From an uncultured Oscillospiraceae bacterium (GTDB lineage Bacteria; Bacillota_A; Clostridia; Oscillospirales; Oscillospiraceae), in the NCBI GenBank assembly GCA_910579155.1, contig CAJTTS010000018.1, forward strand, positions 1 through 44,366: a stretch of DNA of 44,366 nt, given 5' to 3'. Within the stretch, counting starts at the first letter, position 1. Each line of letters starts with the position of its first letter. The position numbers were made by a program, and so were the translations under genes. Below are positions 33,767 through 41,747 of this stretch, piece after piece. Under the pieces are notes generated by a model. It was not told the DNA's origin and did no database searches. It worked only from the letters and a program-made list of their open reading frames with translations.

Positions 33767-34636
33767 ATGAAGAAAAAACTGGGCAATATCCTGCTGGTGC
33801 TGATCCTGGCGGTGGGCGCGGCTATCATGCTCTACCCCACCTTCAGCGACTACTGGAACTCGTTCCACCAGTCCCGGGCCATCGCCGGATACTCCGACGC
33901 GGTGTCAAATCTGAACGCCGAGGAGTATGAGCGCATCTGGCAGGAGGCGGTCGCCTACAATCAAAACATGTCGGGCCGGAGCGGCCTGGTCCTCCTGACC
34001 AATTCGGAGATGGAGGAGTATGAACGCCAGTTGAACGTGGGCGGCAACGGCGTGATGGGGTACATTGAGATTGCCAAAATCAATGTGTCTCTGCCCATTT
34101 ACCACGGCACCAGTGAAGCGGTGCTCCAGGTGGCCACGGGCCACATCGAAAGCAGCTCCCTGCCCGTAGGGGGCGCGTCCACCCATTGCATCATCTCAGG
34201 CCACCGGGGCCTGCCCTCCGCCAAGCTGTTCACCGACTTGGACCAGATGAGCGAAGGGGATATTTTCCAGCTCAAAATTCTGAACGAGACTCTGACCTAT
34301 GAGGTAGACCAGATTCGTATCGTCCTGCCCAGCGAGCTGGATGAACTGGGCATCGTCCGGGATCAGGACTATTGCACGCTGGTCACCTGCACGCCCTACG
34401 GCATCAACAGCCACCGGCTTTTGATCCGGGGTAAGCGCATTGCCAATCCCCAGGCGGCGGCCCACGTCACTGCGGACGCGGTGCAGATCGACCCCGTACT
34501 GGTGGCGCCCGCGGCGGCGGCGCCCATGCTGCTGGCGCTGACGGTCTGGTTGATTGTCAACCCAGGCGCAAAAAAGAAGAAGAAAAAGGGCAAGAAGAGC
34601 AAGAAGCCCGACCATAACGACGAAAATCCCACCTGA
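33767..34636 (+). CDS. Class C-like pilus-polymerising sortase
   Basis: Membrane cysteine transpeptidase that links pilins. The 289 residues have an N-terminal span (6-25), the catalytic domain with CIISGHRG (H146), VTCTPYGINSHRL (C208 and R217), and a second membrane span at about 240-262 followed by a strongly basic KKKKKKGKKSKK tail. Two spans and the TCTPYG motif fit class C. The DPF/DPW-type lid usually seen before the catalytic domain is not visible; the matching place reads LVLLTNSEMEEY. ATG 33767 uses GGAGGAG. It lies between two pilin genes. Confidence 0.92.
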   Translation: MKKKLGNILLVLILAVGAAIMLYPTFSDYWNSFHQSRAIAGYSDAVSNLNAEEYERIWQEAVAYNQNMSGRSGLVLLTNSEMEEYERQLNVGGNGVMGYIEIAKINVSLPIYHGTSEAVLQVATGHIESSSLPVGGASTHCIISGHRGLPSAKLFTDLDQMSEGDIFQLKILNETLTYEVDQIRIVLPSELDELGIVRDQDYCTLVTCTPYGINSHRLLIRGKRIANPQAAAHVTADAVQIDPVLVAPAAAAPMLLALTVWLIVNPGAKKKKKKGKKSKKPDHNDENPT

Positions 34637-34677
34637 CGCGGACACGCGGGCAGATTTGAAGAAAGGCGGCGTCCCTG

Positions 34678-35991
34678 ATGAAGTTAAAAAGAATTTTCCA
34701 CCGAGCCGCAACTGGGGCGCTGTGCCTGATATTGTGCGTCTGCGCCCTGACGCAGACGGCGTTGGCCAAAACTCCGGAGCGGCCCATCCCAGACGGGTAT
34801 TTCGGTACGAACCCCAAGACCTGTACTCTGACCCTGAATAATTATCCGCATCAGGGGATGACGGTGAAGCTGTACCGGATTGCCGATGTGAGCCAGGATG
34901 TGAAATTTACCGCCACAAAGAATTTTGAAAAGATACTGAAGGACTTGGACAACGGCAAATACCAGAATTTCAATATAAGCAGTCAGGCTGAATGGACGGC
35001 CTTGGCCAACGGGCTCGACAGTGTCTTGGCCGGGGTATCGCCGGTAAAGCCGACGAAGACCGGAACGACCGACAAAAACGGTTCGGTGAAATTTACCGGC
35101 CTCCAGCGGGGCCTTTACCTGATTGTTAACGACATTCATGTGACCACAAAGACGGTGAACGGCGTTACTGCGGAGTACCGGGTGGATTCCGCTCCAATGC
35201 TGGTCTGTCTGCCCAACTGGGTGGAGCAGAAGAATCCTGACGGAACAAGCGTTGAGGATTGGAGCAATAATGTAGAAATTGCGGTTAAAACGTCTGAGTA
35301 TCTCAATGAAAAATTCCCATTGACGGTGATAAAGATTTGGCTGGCCGCCGATGGAAAGCCACTGACCAGCGGCGGGCATCCAAAGTGGATAGAAGTCGAG
35401 CTATATCAGGATAACCGTTTGTATGGTTCCCAAATATTGGACCAGAACAAGTGGAGCTGCACCTGGGAGGACCTGCCGCCAGGCCACAAGTATTGGATCA
35501 GAGAAATTATGCCGGACGGCACGGAGCAAAAGTATAATGTGGAGATTACCCAGGTAGGCGGAGGGGCCCTGAACGAGGATGGAGTTTTGGTTCAGGCGGT
35601 TACCATCAGGCTGGTGAATCGGGAGAAGCCCACAACGCCACCGCCGAATCCTCCCGGAACAAACCCACCGGGGACGAATCCTCCCGGAACAAACCCACCG
35701 GGGACGAATCCTCCCGGAACAAACCCGCCGGGGACAAATCCTCCCGGAACAAACCCGCCCACCCCCCCTGTGGAGATTGACGACCCGGATATCCCCTTGG
35801 GCAACCTGCCCTCCACAGATCCAAACGATCCCCCCGAGGAGATCGAGATCGACGACCCGGACATTCCTCTGGGCGATATTCCCCAGACAGGCCAGTTGTG
35901 GTGGCCGGTGCCCCTGATGGCCGTGGCGGGCCTGTTTCTGGTGCTGATCGGCCTTGTCCGGCGCAGAGGGGGCGAATACGATGAGGAATAA
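34678..35991 (+). CDS. Minor pilin with NPPGT repeats and IPQTG sorting signal
   Basis: A 437-residue secreted wall protein. It has a signal peptide (1-30), an N-terminal pilin-like domain (about 40-180, MTVKLYRIADVSQ and GSVKFTGLQRGLYLIV), a Cna-B domain (about 215-315, FPLTVIKIWLAADGKPL to KYWIREI), and a Pro-rich stalk with seven NPPGT units. A duplicated DDPDIPLG acidic segment follows, then IPQTG at 401-405 with a hydrophobic span and RRR tail. The signal differs from the LPSTG of the other two subunits, which points to the adjacent second sortase as its partner. ATG 34678 follows AAAGGCGG; the stop overlaps the next sortase by 11 bases. Confidence 0.85.
   Translation: MKLKRIFHRAATGALCLILCVCALTQTALAKTPERPIPDGYFGTNPKTCTLTLNNYPHQGMTVKLYRIADVSQDVKFTATKNFEKILKDLDNGKYQNFNISSQAEWTALANGLDSVLAGVSPVKPTKTGTTDKNGSVKFTGLQRGLYLIVNDIHVTTKTVNGVTAEYRVDSAPMLVCLPNWVEQKNPDGTSVEDWSNNVEIAVKTSEYLNEKFPLTVIKIWLAADGKPLTSGGHPKWIEVELYQDNRLYGSQILDQNKWSCTWEDLPPGHKYWIREIMPDGTEQKYNVEITQVGGGALNEDGVLVQAVTIRLVNREKPTTPPPNPPGTNPPGTNPPGTNPPGTNPPGTNPPGTNPPGTNPPTPPVEIDDPDIPLGNLPSTDPNDPPEEIEIDDPDIPLGDIPQTGQLWWPVPLMAVAGLFLVLIGLVRRRGGEYDEE
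35647..35751 (+). repeat. Seven 15-bp NPPGT codon repeats arranged as 30-bp superunits
   Basis: Two codon versions alternate (aatcctcccggaaca and aacccaccggggacg, with small changes in the later copies), giving three and a half copies of a 30-base unit. Near-identity of alternating units suggests recent slippage or unequal exchange, so stalk length may vary between strains. Confidence 0.92.
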
Positions 35992-36604
35992 AAGGGGACT
36001 GATCTGTATTGCCATGGGGCTGGCGCTGATCCTGAGCGCGGCTGGTCTGGCAGGCTATAACGTAGTGGACGAACGCCACGCGGGAGAAAATGCGGAGCGG
36101 GCCTATGAGCAGCTCCTTGCCGAGGCTGTAGCCCCTGGAGAGACCCAGCTTCCGGAGTTTGTACTTCCCGCGTACCAGATCGACCCACGGGTGGAGATGC
36201 CGGAGATCGAGATCGACGGCCACAGCTATATCGGCTATATCAGCATTCCCTCTCTGGAGATCGACCTGCCGGTGATGAGCGAGCTGACCATGCCGAACAT
36301 GAAGATCGCGCCCTGCCGGTATTACGGCTCAATCTACCTGAATAATATGGTGATCGGAGCCCACAACTACGTGCAGCATTTCGGACGACTCAGCAGCGTG
36401 GCCCTTGGCGACCTGGTGCGTTTTACCGACGTGCAGGGTAACGTATTCGACTATACCGTAGCCGATCTGGAGCAGCTAGACCCCGGTCAGACCCGGGAGC
36501 TGGTGCTGGCCAGTGACTACGACCTGACCCTGTTCACCTGTACCGTTAGCGGAATGCAGCGCTTTGCGGTGCGCTGCGTCCGGGTGGAGGATGGGCCGGT
36601 CTGA
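35981..36604 (+). CDS. Second sortase, not class C
   Basis: A 207-residue sortase with one N-terminal span (8-27) and no C-terminal span. The catalytic set is present: H128 in VIGAHNYVQHF, C187 in LTLFTCTVSGMQRF, and R194. It lacks the TPYG that follows the Cys in class C and resembles housekeeping or class D/E-like forms. ATG 35981 lies inside the end of the minor pilin gene with AGAGGGGG ahead; the overlap implies coupled synthesis of enzyme and likely substrate. It probably anchors the IPQTG subunit or finished pili to the wall. Confidence 0.87.
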   Translation: MRNKRGLICIAMGLALILSAAGLAGYNVVDERHAGENAERAYEQLLAEAVAPGETQLPEFVLPAYQIDPRVEMPEIEIDGHSYIGYISIPSLEIDLPVMSELTMPNMKIAPCRYYGSIYLNNMVIGAHNYVQHFGRLSSVALGDLVRFTDVQGNVFDYTVADLEQLDPGQTRELVLASDYDLTLFTCTVSGMQRFAVRCVRVEDGPV

Positions 36605-36688
36605 GGTCGGAACTGAAATTTAGACGTAACAATCCAGGGACGCAGTTTGGAGACTATGCTGGGTCTCTTTGCGGGAAAGGATGCCGCT

Positions 36689-37951
36689 ATGAAGAAAAAA
36701 ATGTTACTGGCGTTGGCATTGGCGGGCTGCTGTTTGCTGTCCGGCTGCGCAAAAACCTCCTCTGACGACGAAGTCTTCGGCTCGCATGGGGAAAACAACA
36801 ATCTCCAGCAGACAGTGGATCACGTGGAGTCTTCCGCTCCGTCGAACGACGTCCAAGACGTGAGCGCGGCCCCCGAAACCGGGAACCCGGAGGACTCTGC
36901 CCCACCCGTGGAAAGCGCCCCGGACGCATCCCCCGAGGGGAGCGAGGCCGCTGATCCGTCTGCTGAGGGCACTACGGCTCCGGAGAGCAGCGCACCCGCT
37001 GTGAACTCTGCGGCCCCACAGACCTCGGCCCCCTCCTCCAACGAGGGCCGGCCGGTGTTTATCGACGAAGTGGTCATGGACGACCTGAACCTGGATGAGG
37101 AAATGGTGCCCATGTCCTCCGCTCCCGCCGCCCTGTCCACCATGCTGACGCCGGTGGCCTCCGGCACGGCGGTAAAGAGCGGCGGCGGCGCCGAGATCGA
37201 CTACTCCAACACCAAGGACGGCTATGTGATGGCCCGTTTCGCGGCCAACAGCAGCCAACGCATCCGCGTGCAGGTGGTCGGCCCCACCACTACCTATACC
37301 TACGACCTGCCCACCGGCAGTTGGGTGACCTTCCCCCTGTCCGACGGCAACGGCTCCTATAAGACCAGCGTGCTCCAGAACACCACCGGGAAGAAGTACG
37401 CCGTGTTGGCCTCCGCCACCTTCCAGGTGACGCTGGCGGACGAGTTTGCCCCCTTCCTGCGGCCCAACCAGTACGTGAACTACGAGGGTGCGTCGGCCAC
37501 CATCGCCATGGCGGCACAGTTGACCAACGGCGTGTCCCAGCCTCTGGACAAGGTAGGCAAGGTGTACAGCTACGTGGTGAACACCCTGAGCTATGACAAG
37601 AGCCGGGCCGCCGCTATCGCCAGCGGCCAGATCACCAGCTACCTGCCCGACCTGGACAGCGTGTTGGCGGAGAAAAAGGGCATCTGCTTTGACTACGCCG
37701 CGCTGATGACCGGCATGCTCCGCAGCCAAGGCGTGCCCTGCAAAATGGTGGTGGGCTGGGCCGGAACCCAGTACCACGCCTGGGTGAGCGTGTGGACCCA
37801 GGAGACCGGTTGGGTGGAGGGCGCCATTTACTTTGACGGCACCACCTGGCACCGGATGGACCCCACCTTTGCCTCTTCCGGCAACAACAGTTCCGAGATT
37901 TTGCAGTATATCGGCAACGGAAGCAACTACACGGTAAAATATCTGTACTGA
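36689..37951 (+). CDS. Lipoprotein with transglutaminase-like domain
   Basis: A 420-residue exported protein. Its N-terminus has a lipobox LLSGC (lipidated Cys near residue 15), then a Ser/Ala/Pro/Glu-rich linker (20-120), a beta domain (about 150-250), and a C-terminal transglutaminase-like fold with C333 in KKGICFDYAA, H363 in QYHAWV and D391 in RMDPTF, the intact Cys-His-Asp triad. It could crosslink or cleave peptides at the cell surface. ATG 36689 has AAAGGA eight bases ahead. It stands between the sortase genes and the pilC-like gene and may connect the two systems. Confidence 0.87.
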   Translation: MKKKMLLALALAGCCLLSGCAKTSSDDEVFGSHGENNNLQQTVDHVESSAPSNDVQDVSAAPETGNPEDSAPPVESAPDASPEGSEAADPSAEGTTAPESSAPAVNSAAPQTSAPSSNEGRPVFIDEVVMDDLNLDEEMVPMSSAPAALSTMLTPVASGTAVKSGGGAEIDYSNTKDGYVMARFAANSSQRIRVQVVGPTTTYTYDLPTGSWVTFPLSDGNGSYKTSVLQNTTGKKYAVLASATFQVTLADEFAPFLRPNQYVNYEGASATIAMAAQLTNGVSQPLDKVGKVYSYVVNTLSYDKSRAAAIASGQITSYLPDLDSVLAEKKGICFDYAALMTGMLRSQGVPCKMVVGWAGTQYHAWVSVWTQETGWVEGAIYFDGTTWHRMDPTFASSGNNSSEILQYIGNGSNYTVKYLY

Positions 37952-37966
37952 GTTTGGGAGTGCCAC

Positions 37967-38995
37967 ATGAGCCGACAAATTTCCAACGATGATATTGCCA
38001 GCCTGTGCATGGAGCTGTCTTTGCTGCTCCATGCCGGGGTAAGCACTGGCGACGCCCTCTCCCTCCTGGCGGAGGAAGGGGTCTACCAAAATATGCTCAA
38101 AAAAATGGCGGAGCAGGTGGACAGCGGTTCAACGCTGTCCACCGCTCTGCGTGAAAGCGGCGCTTTCCCGATCTATGTCTGCGGGCTGGTGGAGGTGGGC
38201 GAGCGCACGGGCCGCACCGAGGAGGCGCTGGCCGCCCTGTCCCGGTACTACGAGGACCGGGTCCGGTTGACCCGCCGGGTGCGCTCCGCTTTGCTGTACC
38301 CCGCGGTGATGCTGGCGCTGATGCTGGTGGTCATCGGGGTACTGCTGGTGAAGGTGTTGCCCATCTTCGACGACGTGTATGCCTCCCTGGGCGGACGGCT
38401 TACCGGCGTGGCTGCGGGGCTGCTCACCCTGGGACGGTGGTTGGAACAGGCCATGCCTGTATTGTTTATTGTTCTGGCGGCGCTGGCGGTGCTGGTGCTG
38501 TTGTTTTCCGTGGCGCCTCCTATCCGGCGGGGGCTGGTGTCCTTCTGGCAGCGGAGCCACGGCGACAAGGGCGTGTCCCGAAAGTTGAACAACGCCAAGT
38601 TGGCTCAGGCGCTGGCCATGGGCATGGCCAGCGGACTGCCGGTGGACGAAGCGGTGGCGCTGTCCGCGGGGCTGATGGAGGGCGGCGCGAAAAAGCGCTG
38701 TGAGAGCTGCCAAAAGCGGCTGGAGGATGGCGAGGGCCTGGGGGACGCGCTGAAGCACAGCGGTCTGCTCCCCGCCCGGCAGAGCCGCCTGTTGGAGCTG
38801 GGCCAGCGCAGCGGCGCGGGGGATGCCTCCATGGAGAAGATCGCCCGGGATCTGAGCGAGGAGGGCGAGGCTGCCCTGGACGCGCTGGTCAGCCGGGTGG
38901 AGCCCGCCTTGGTGTTGGTTTGCTCGGCGCTGGTGGGGCTGATCCTGCTGTCCGTGATGCTGCCCCTGATGCACATCATGAGCGCCATCGGGTGA
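37967..38995 (+). CDS. PilC/GspF-type inner-membrane platform protein
   Basis: A 342-residue membrane protein that in type IV pili and type II secretion anchors the motor ATPase. It contains two GspF domains (about 10-130 and 205-330), the first with LCMELSLLLHAGVSTGDALSLL and GLVEVGERTGRTEEAL, the second with LAQALAMGMASGLPVDEAVALS and LLELGQRSGAGDASMEKI. Membrane spans are at about 106-128, 160-185 and 310-335. It is about 50 residues shorter than typical PilC. It starts 15 bases after the transglutaminase gene and ends 4 bases before the next. Confidence 0.9.
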   Translation: MSRQISNDDIASLCMELSLLLHAGVSTGDALSLLAEEGVYQNMLKKMAEQVDSGSTLSTALRESGAFPIYVCGLVEVGERTGRTEEALAALSRYYEDRVRLTRRVRSALLYPAVMLALMLVVIGVLLVKVLPIFDDVYASLGGRLTGVAAGLLTLGRWLEQAMPVLFIVLAALAVLVLLFSVAPPIRRGLVSFWQRSHGDKGVSRKLNNAKLAQALAMGMASGLPVDEAVALSAGLMEGGAKKRCESCQKRLEDGEGLGDALKHSGLLPARQSRLLELGQRSGAGDASMEKIARDLSEEGEAALDALVSRVEPALVLVCSALVGLILLSVMLPLMHIMSAIG

Positions 38996-38999
38996 GCCT

Positions 39000-39323
39000 A
39001 TGAGAAAGAAAAGGAACGGGTTTGCCGCGCTGTTGCGGGGGCTGTTGCTCCCGGTGGTGGCGGTGGTGGCGGTGCTGTGGTTCGCCACCGCTGTGGACAG
39101 CCTGAATACCGGCCGGTCCGAGGAGGACATGCGCCAACTGGAGGAGACGCTTCGCCGGGGGTGCGTGGCCTGTTTTGCTGCCGAGGGGGTCTATCCCCCC
39201 AGCGTGGACTATCTAAAAGAGCACTACGGCGTCCAGATTGACGAGGCGCGGTATACCGTGTGCTACTCCGCCTTCGCGGAGAACTTGATGCCGGACATCA
39301 CCGTGCTGGAGAACGAGCCATGA
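39000..39323 (+). CDS. Small pilin-like membrane protein
   Basis: 107 residues with a basic head (MRKKRNG) followed by FAALLRGLL and one hydrophobic helix (13-32), then a soluble acidic domain with two or three Cys. The KKRNG-F junction recalls a type III prepilin cleavage site, but the Glu at position 5 of the mature protein is missing (Leu there). It is likely a pseudopilin-like subunit; confidence rests on size, topology and position in the cluster. It overlaps the next gene by four bases. Confidence 0.6.
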   Translation: MRKKRNGFAALLRGLLLPVVAVVAVLWFATAVDSLNTGRSEEDMRQLEETLRRGCVACFAAEGVYPPSVDYLKEHYGVQIDEARYTVCYSAFAENLMPDITVLENEP

Positions 39324-39796
39324 AGCGGCAGGGGACGAGGCACCAGGTGGACAGCCTGTTGATGCTGCTGTTGTTCGGCGTGTTCGCCGTGTGCGTGCTG
39401 TCGGTGCTGCTGACGGGGGCCCGGGCCTACCGGGGATTGACCCAGCGGGACCAGGCGGCGTTCGACCGCCGGAGCTGCGTGCAGTATATCGCCACCCGGG
39501 TGCGCCAGGCGGATATCGAGGGCGGAGTTGCGGTGGAACCCTTCGGGGAGGTCACCGCCCTGGCCCTGACCAGCCAGGGATTCACCACCCGTGTGTACTG
39601 CTACGACGGCTGGCTGATGGAGCTGTACACCGCCCAGGATGCGGAGCTGGAGCCGGAGGCTGGGGAGCGGGTGATGGCGCTGGATAGCCTGGAACTTTCC
39701 CTGGAGGACGGGTTGCTCACCGCGCAGATCGGCGGTGGGGGCGGGACGGACACGCTGCACCTGTCCCTGCGCTCGGGAGAGGAGGGGGCGGAATGA
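39320..39796 (+). CDS. Small membrane protein of the pilus-like cluster
   Basis: 158 residues: a short charged head (MKRQGTRHQ), a single hydrophobic helix (about 10-30), then a soluble beta-rich domain (VRQADIEGGVAVEPFGEV, VYCYDGWLMELYTAQDAELEP) and a Gly-rich turn near the end. The layout matches minor pilins or PilW-like proteins of Firmicutes, and resembles a family of uncharacterised clostridial proteins (DUF4860-like). Start and stop both overlap neighbours by four bases (ATGA), so it belongs to a tightly coupled operon. Confidence 0.6.
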   Translation: MKRQGTRHQVDSLLMLLLFGVFAVCVLSVLLTGARAYRGLTQRDQAAFDRRSCVQYIATRVRQADIEGGVAVEPFGEVTALALTSQGFTTRVYCYDGWLMELYTAQDAELEPEAGERVMALDSLELSLEDGLLTAQIGGGGGTDTLHLSLRSGEEGAE

Positions 39797-40260
39797 AGAG
39801 CAAGGCCCCCCTGCTCCTGATGGAGCAGATGGTGATGCTGCTGGTGTTCGCTCTGGCGGCGGCGCTGTGTTTGCAGGCATTTGTGAAGTCGGACGGCCTG
39901 TCCCGGCGGAGCGAGGCCAGGGACCGGGCCATGACCCTGTGCCAGTCTGCGGCTGAGGCGATCCGGCAGTCAGGCGATGTTGAGACCGGGCTGACGCTGG
40001 CCTGTGGGACGGTCCCCAAACAGCGGGACGGCTTTGGGTTCTTCGTCAGCTACGATGAGAACTGGGAGGTCCTGGCCGATGAGGCCCGGTCCGGCAGCTA
40101 TACGCTGCGAGCGATGGAGCTGGACAGCGATGTGGCGGGCCTGGGCAAGGCAAATGTGGAGGCCTTCCGGTGGAACGCTGGGACGATGGAGTCCATTTTT
40201 GTGATCGAGGTGGCCTGGCAGGAGGGCACGTTTGTGGAGGTGGACGATGGAACAGCGTAG
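39793..40260 (+). CDS. Small pilin-like membrane protein
   Basis: 155 residues with KSKAPLLLMEQMVMLLVFALAAALCL at the N-terminus: a Lys-rich head, Ala as possible cleavage position, and a Glu seven residues into the hydrophobic helix, the nearest thing in this cluster to the type IV prepilin pattern. The soluble part includes GFFVSYDENWEVL and VIEVAWQEG. It is probably a PilV-like minor pilin. It overlaps the previous gene by 4 bases and the next by 14. Confidence 0.6.
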   Translation: MKSKAPLLLMEQMVMLLVFALAAALCLQAFVKSDGLSRRSEARDRAMTLCQSAAEAIRQSGDVETGLTLACGTVPKQRDGFGFFVSYDENWEVLADEARSGSYTLRAMELDSDVAGLGKANVEAFRWNAGTMESIFVIEVAWQEGTFVEVDDGTA

Positions 40261-40669
40261 CGCGCGGGAGCGGTTTTCCCCGCCGGCGGTGGGGGGCATT
40301 TCCCTGCTGGTGGTGTTCGCGGTTCTGTGCCTGACGGTGTTCGCCCTGCTGGCCCTGACCACCGTTCAGGCCGACGTGCGCCTGGCCGACGCCTCCGCCC
40401 AGGCGGTGGAGGACTACTACGCTGCCGACTGCCGGGCCCAGGAGATTCTGGCCCGGGTCCGGAACGGCGAGACGCCGGAGAACGTGGAGATGGAGCGGGT
40501 GGACGGCGTCACCTCTGTCCGGTACGCGTGCCCCATCTCGGAAACCCAGGAGCTTCAGGTGGAGGCCCGTATCAACTGGGACGGGAGCTATACCATTTTG
40601 CGCTGGCAGGCTGTGGCCACCCAGGAGTGGGAATCGGACGAGTCGTTAAACCTTTGGGACGGATTATAA
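40247..40669 (+). CDS. Small PilX-like membrane protein
   Basis: 140 residues. After a charged head (MEQRSARERFSPPAVGG) there is one hydrophobic helix (18-40) that continues into an amphipathic helix (ADVRLADASAQAVEDYYAADCRAQEILARV), then a short beta segment. The long N-terminal helix and the AxxYYxAD pattern resemble PilX/GspK-like minor pilins. I start at ATG 40247, with GGAGGTGG ahead, rather than the upstream GTG. The start lies within the previous gene. Confidence 0.6.
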   Translation: MEQRSARERFSPPAVGGISLLVVFAVLCLTVFALLALTTVQADVRLADASAQAVEDYYAADCRAQEILARVRNGETPENVEMERVDGVTSVRYACPISETQELQVEARINWDGSYTILRWQAVATQEWESDESLNLWDGL

Positions 40670-40688
40670 ACAGATGAAGGAGGCCCCT

Positions 40689-41747
40689 ATGGCGGAATTG
40701 ACGGAATATTTAAATCGAGCGGTGGGCGACCGGGCGTCGGACCTGTTTATCGTGGCGGGCGGCCCGGTGTGCGCCAAGCAGGAGAAGCGGATGGTGCCCA
40801 TCAGCGAGGACCGGGTATTCCCCCGGGACACCGAGGAGCTGATCCGGGAGATTTACACCCTGGCGAACCGGCCCATAGACCGGTTTATCAAGCAGGGGGA
40901 CGATGATTTCTCTTTCTCGGTGGCGGGGCTGGCCCGGTTCCGGGTGAACGTGTACCGCCAGCGGGGTTCCATGGCGGCGGTGATCCGGGTGGTGTCCTTC
41001 GATATCCCCAACTGGAACGACCTGTCTATCCCGGAGCAGGTGATGGACCTGGCCAAGGTGCAGCACGGCATGGTGTTGGTCACCGGTACGGCGGGCAGCG
41101 GTAAATCCACCACCCAGGCCTGCCTCATCGACCGCATCAACCGCACCCGGGAGTGCCACATCATCACCCTGGAGGACCCCATTGAGTACCTGCACCGGGA
41201 CCGGCGGAGCATTGTCAGCCAGAGGGAGATCGCCATCGACACCCAGGACTACCCCTCCGCCCTGCGGGCGTGCCTGCGCCAGGCCCCCGATGTGATCCTG
41301 TTGGGGGAGATGCGGGACCAGGAGACCATCCACACCGCCATGACCGCCGCAGAGACCGGGCATTTGCTCATCGCCACCCTGCACACCAAGGGGGCGGTGA
41401 ACACCATTGACCGCATTGTGGACACCTTCCCCAGCGGGCAGCAGGACCAAGTGCGGGTGCAGTTGAGCATGGTGCTGCACACCGTGGTATCCCAGCAGCT
41501 TGTGCCCGACGTGAACGGGGGGCTGACGCCCGCCTTTGAGATCATGCACGTAAACAACGCCATCCGCAGCCTGATCCGGGACAGCAAAACCCACCAGATC
41601 GACAACGCCATCGCGGCGGGGGGCGCGGAGGGAATGGTGACCATGGACCAGTCCCTGCTGACGCTGTACAAGAGCCGGGAGATTACGGCGGAGACGGCGC
41701 TGTCCTTCTCGGACAACCCGGAGCAACTGCGCCGGAGGATGGGGTGA
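40689..41747 (+). CDS. pilT: PilT-family secretion/retraction ATPase
   Basis: A hexameric cytoplasmic ATPase of the type II/IV secretion superfamily. The 352 residues include an N-terminal PAS-like part (SDLFIVAGGPVCAKQ), Walker A GTAGSGKST at 133-141, the Asp box TLEDPIEYLH, Walker B-type ILLGEMRDQETI, and the His box HLLIATLHTKGAVNTIDRI. These and the length point to PilT rather than PilB/GspE, which carry an extra N-terminal domain and a zinc tetracysteine. I prefer ATG 40689, five bases after AAGGAGG, over ATG 40674. No extension ATPase is in the window. Confidence 0.92.
   Translation: MAELTEYLNRAVGDRASDLFIVAGGPVCAKQEKRMVPISEDRVFPRDTEELIREIYTLANRPIDRFIKQGDDDFSFSVAGLARFRVNVYRQRGSMAAVIRVVSFDIPNWNDLSIPEQVMDLAKVQHGMVLVTGTAGSGKSTTQACLIDRINRTRECHIITLEDPIEYLHRDRRSIVSQREIAIDTQDYPSALRACLRQAPDVILLGEMRDQETIHTAMTAAETGHLLIATLHTKGAVNTIDRIVDTFPSGQQDQVRVQLSMVLHTVVSQQLVPDVNGGLTPAFEIMHVNNAIRSLIRDSKTHQIDNAIAAGGAEGMVTMDQSLLTLYKSREITAETALSFSDNPEQLRRRMG

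Noticed and set aside
40689..41747. PilB/GspE extension ATPase
   Set aside because: The protein lacks the N-terminal T2SSE domain and the tetracysteine; length and motifs match PilT.
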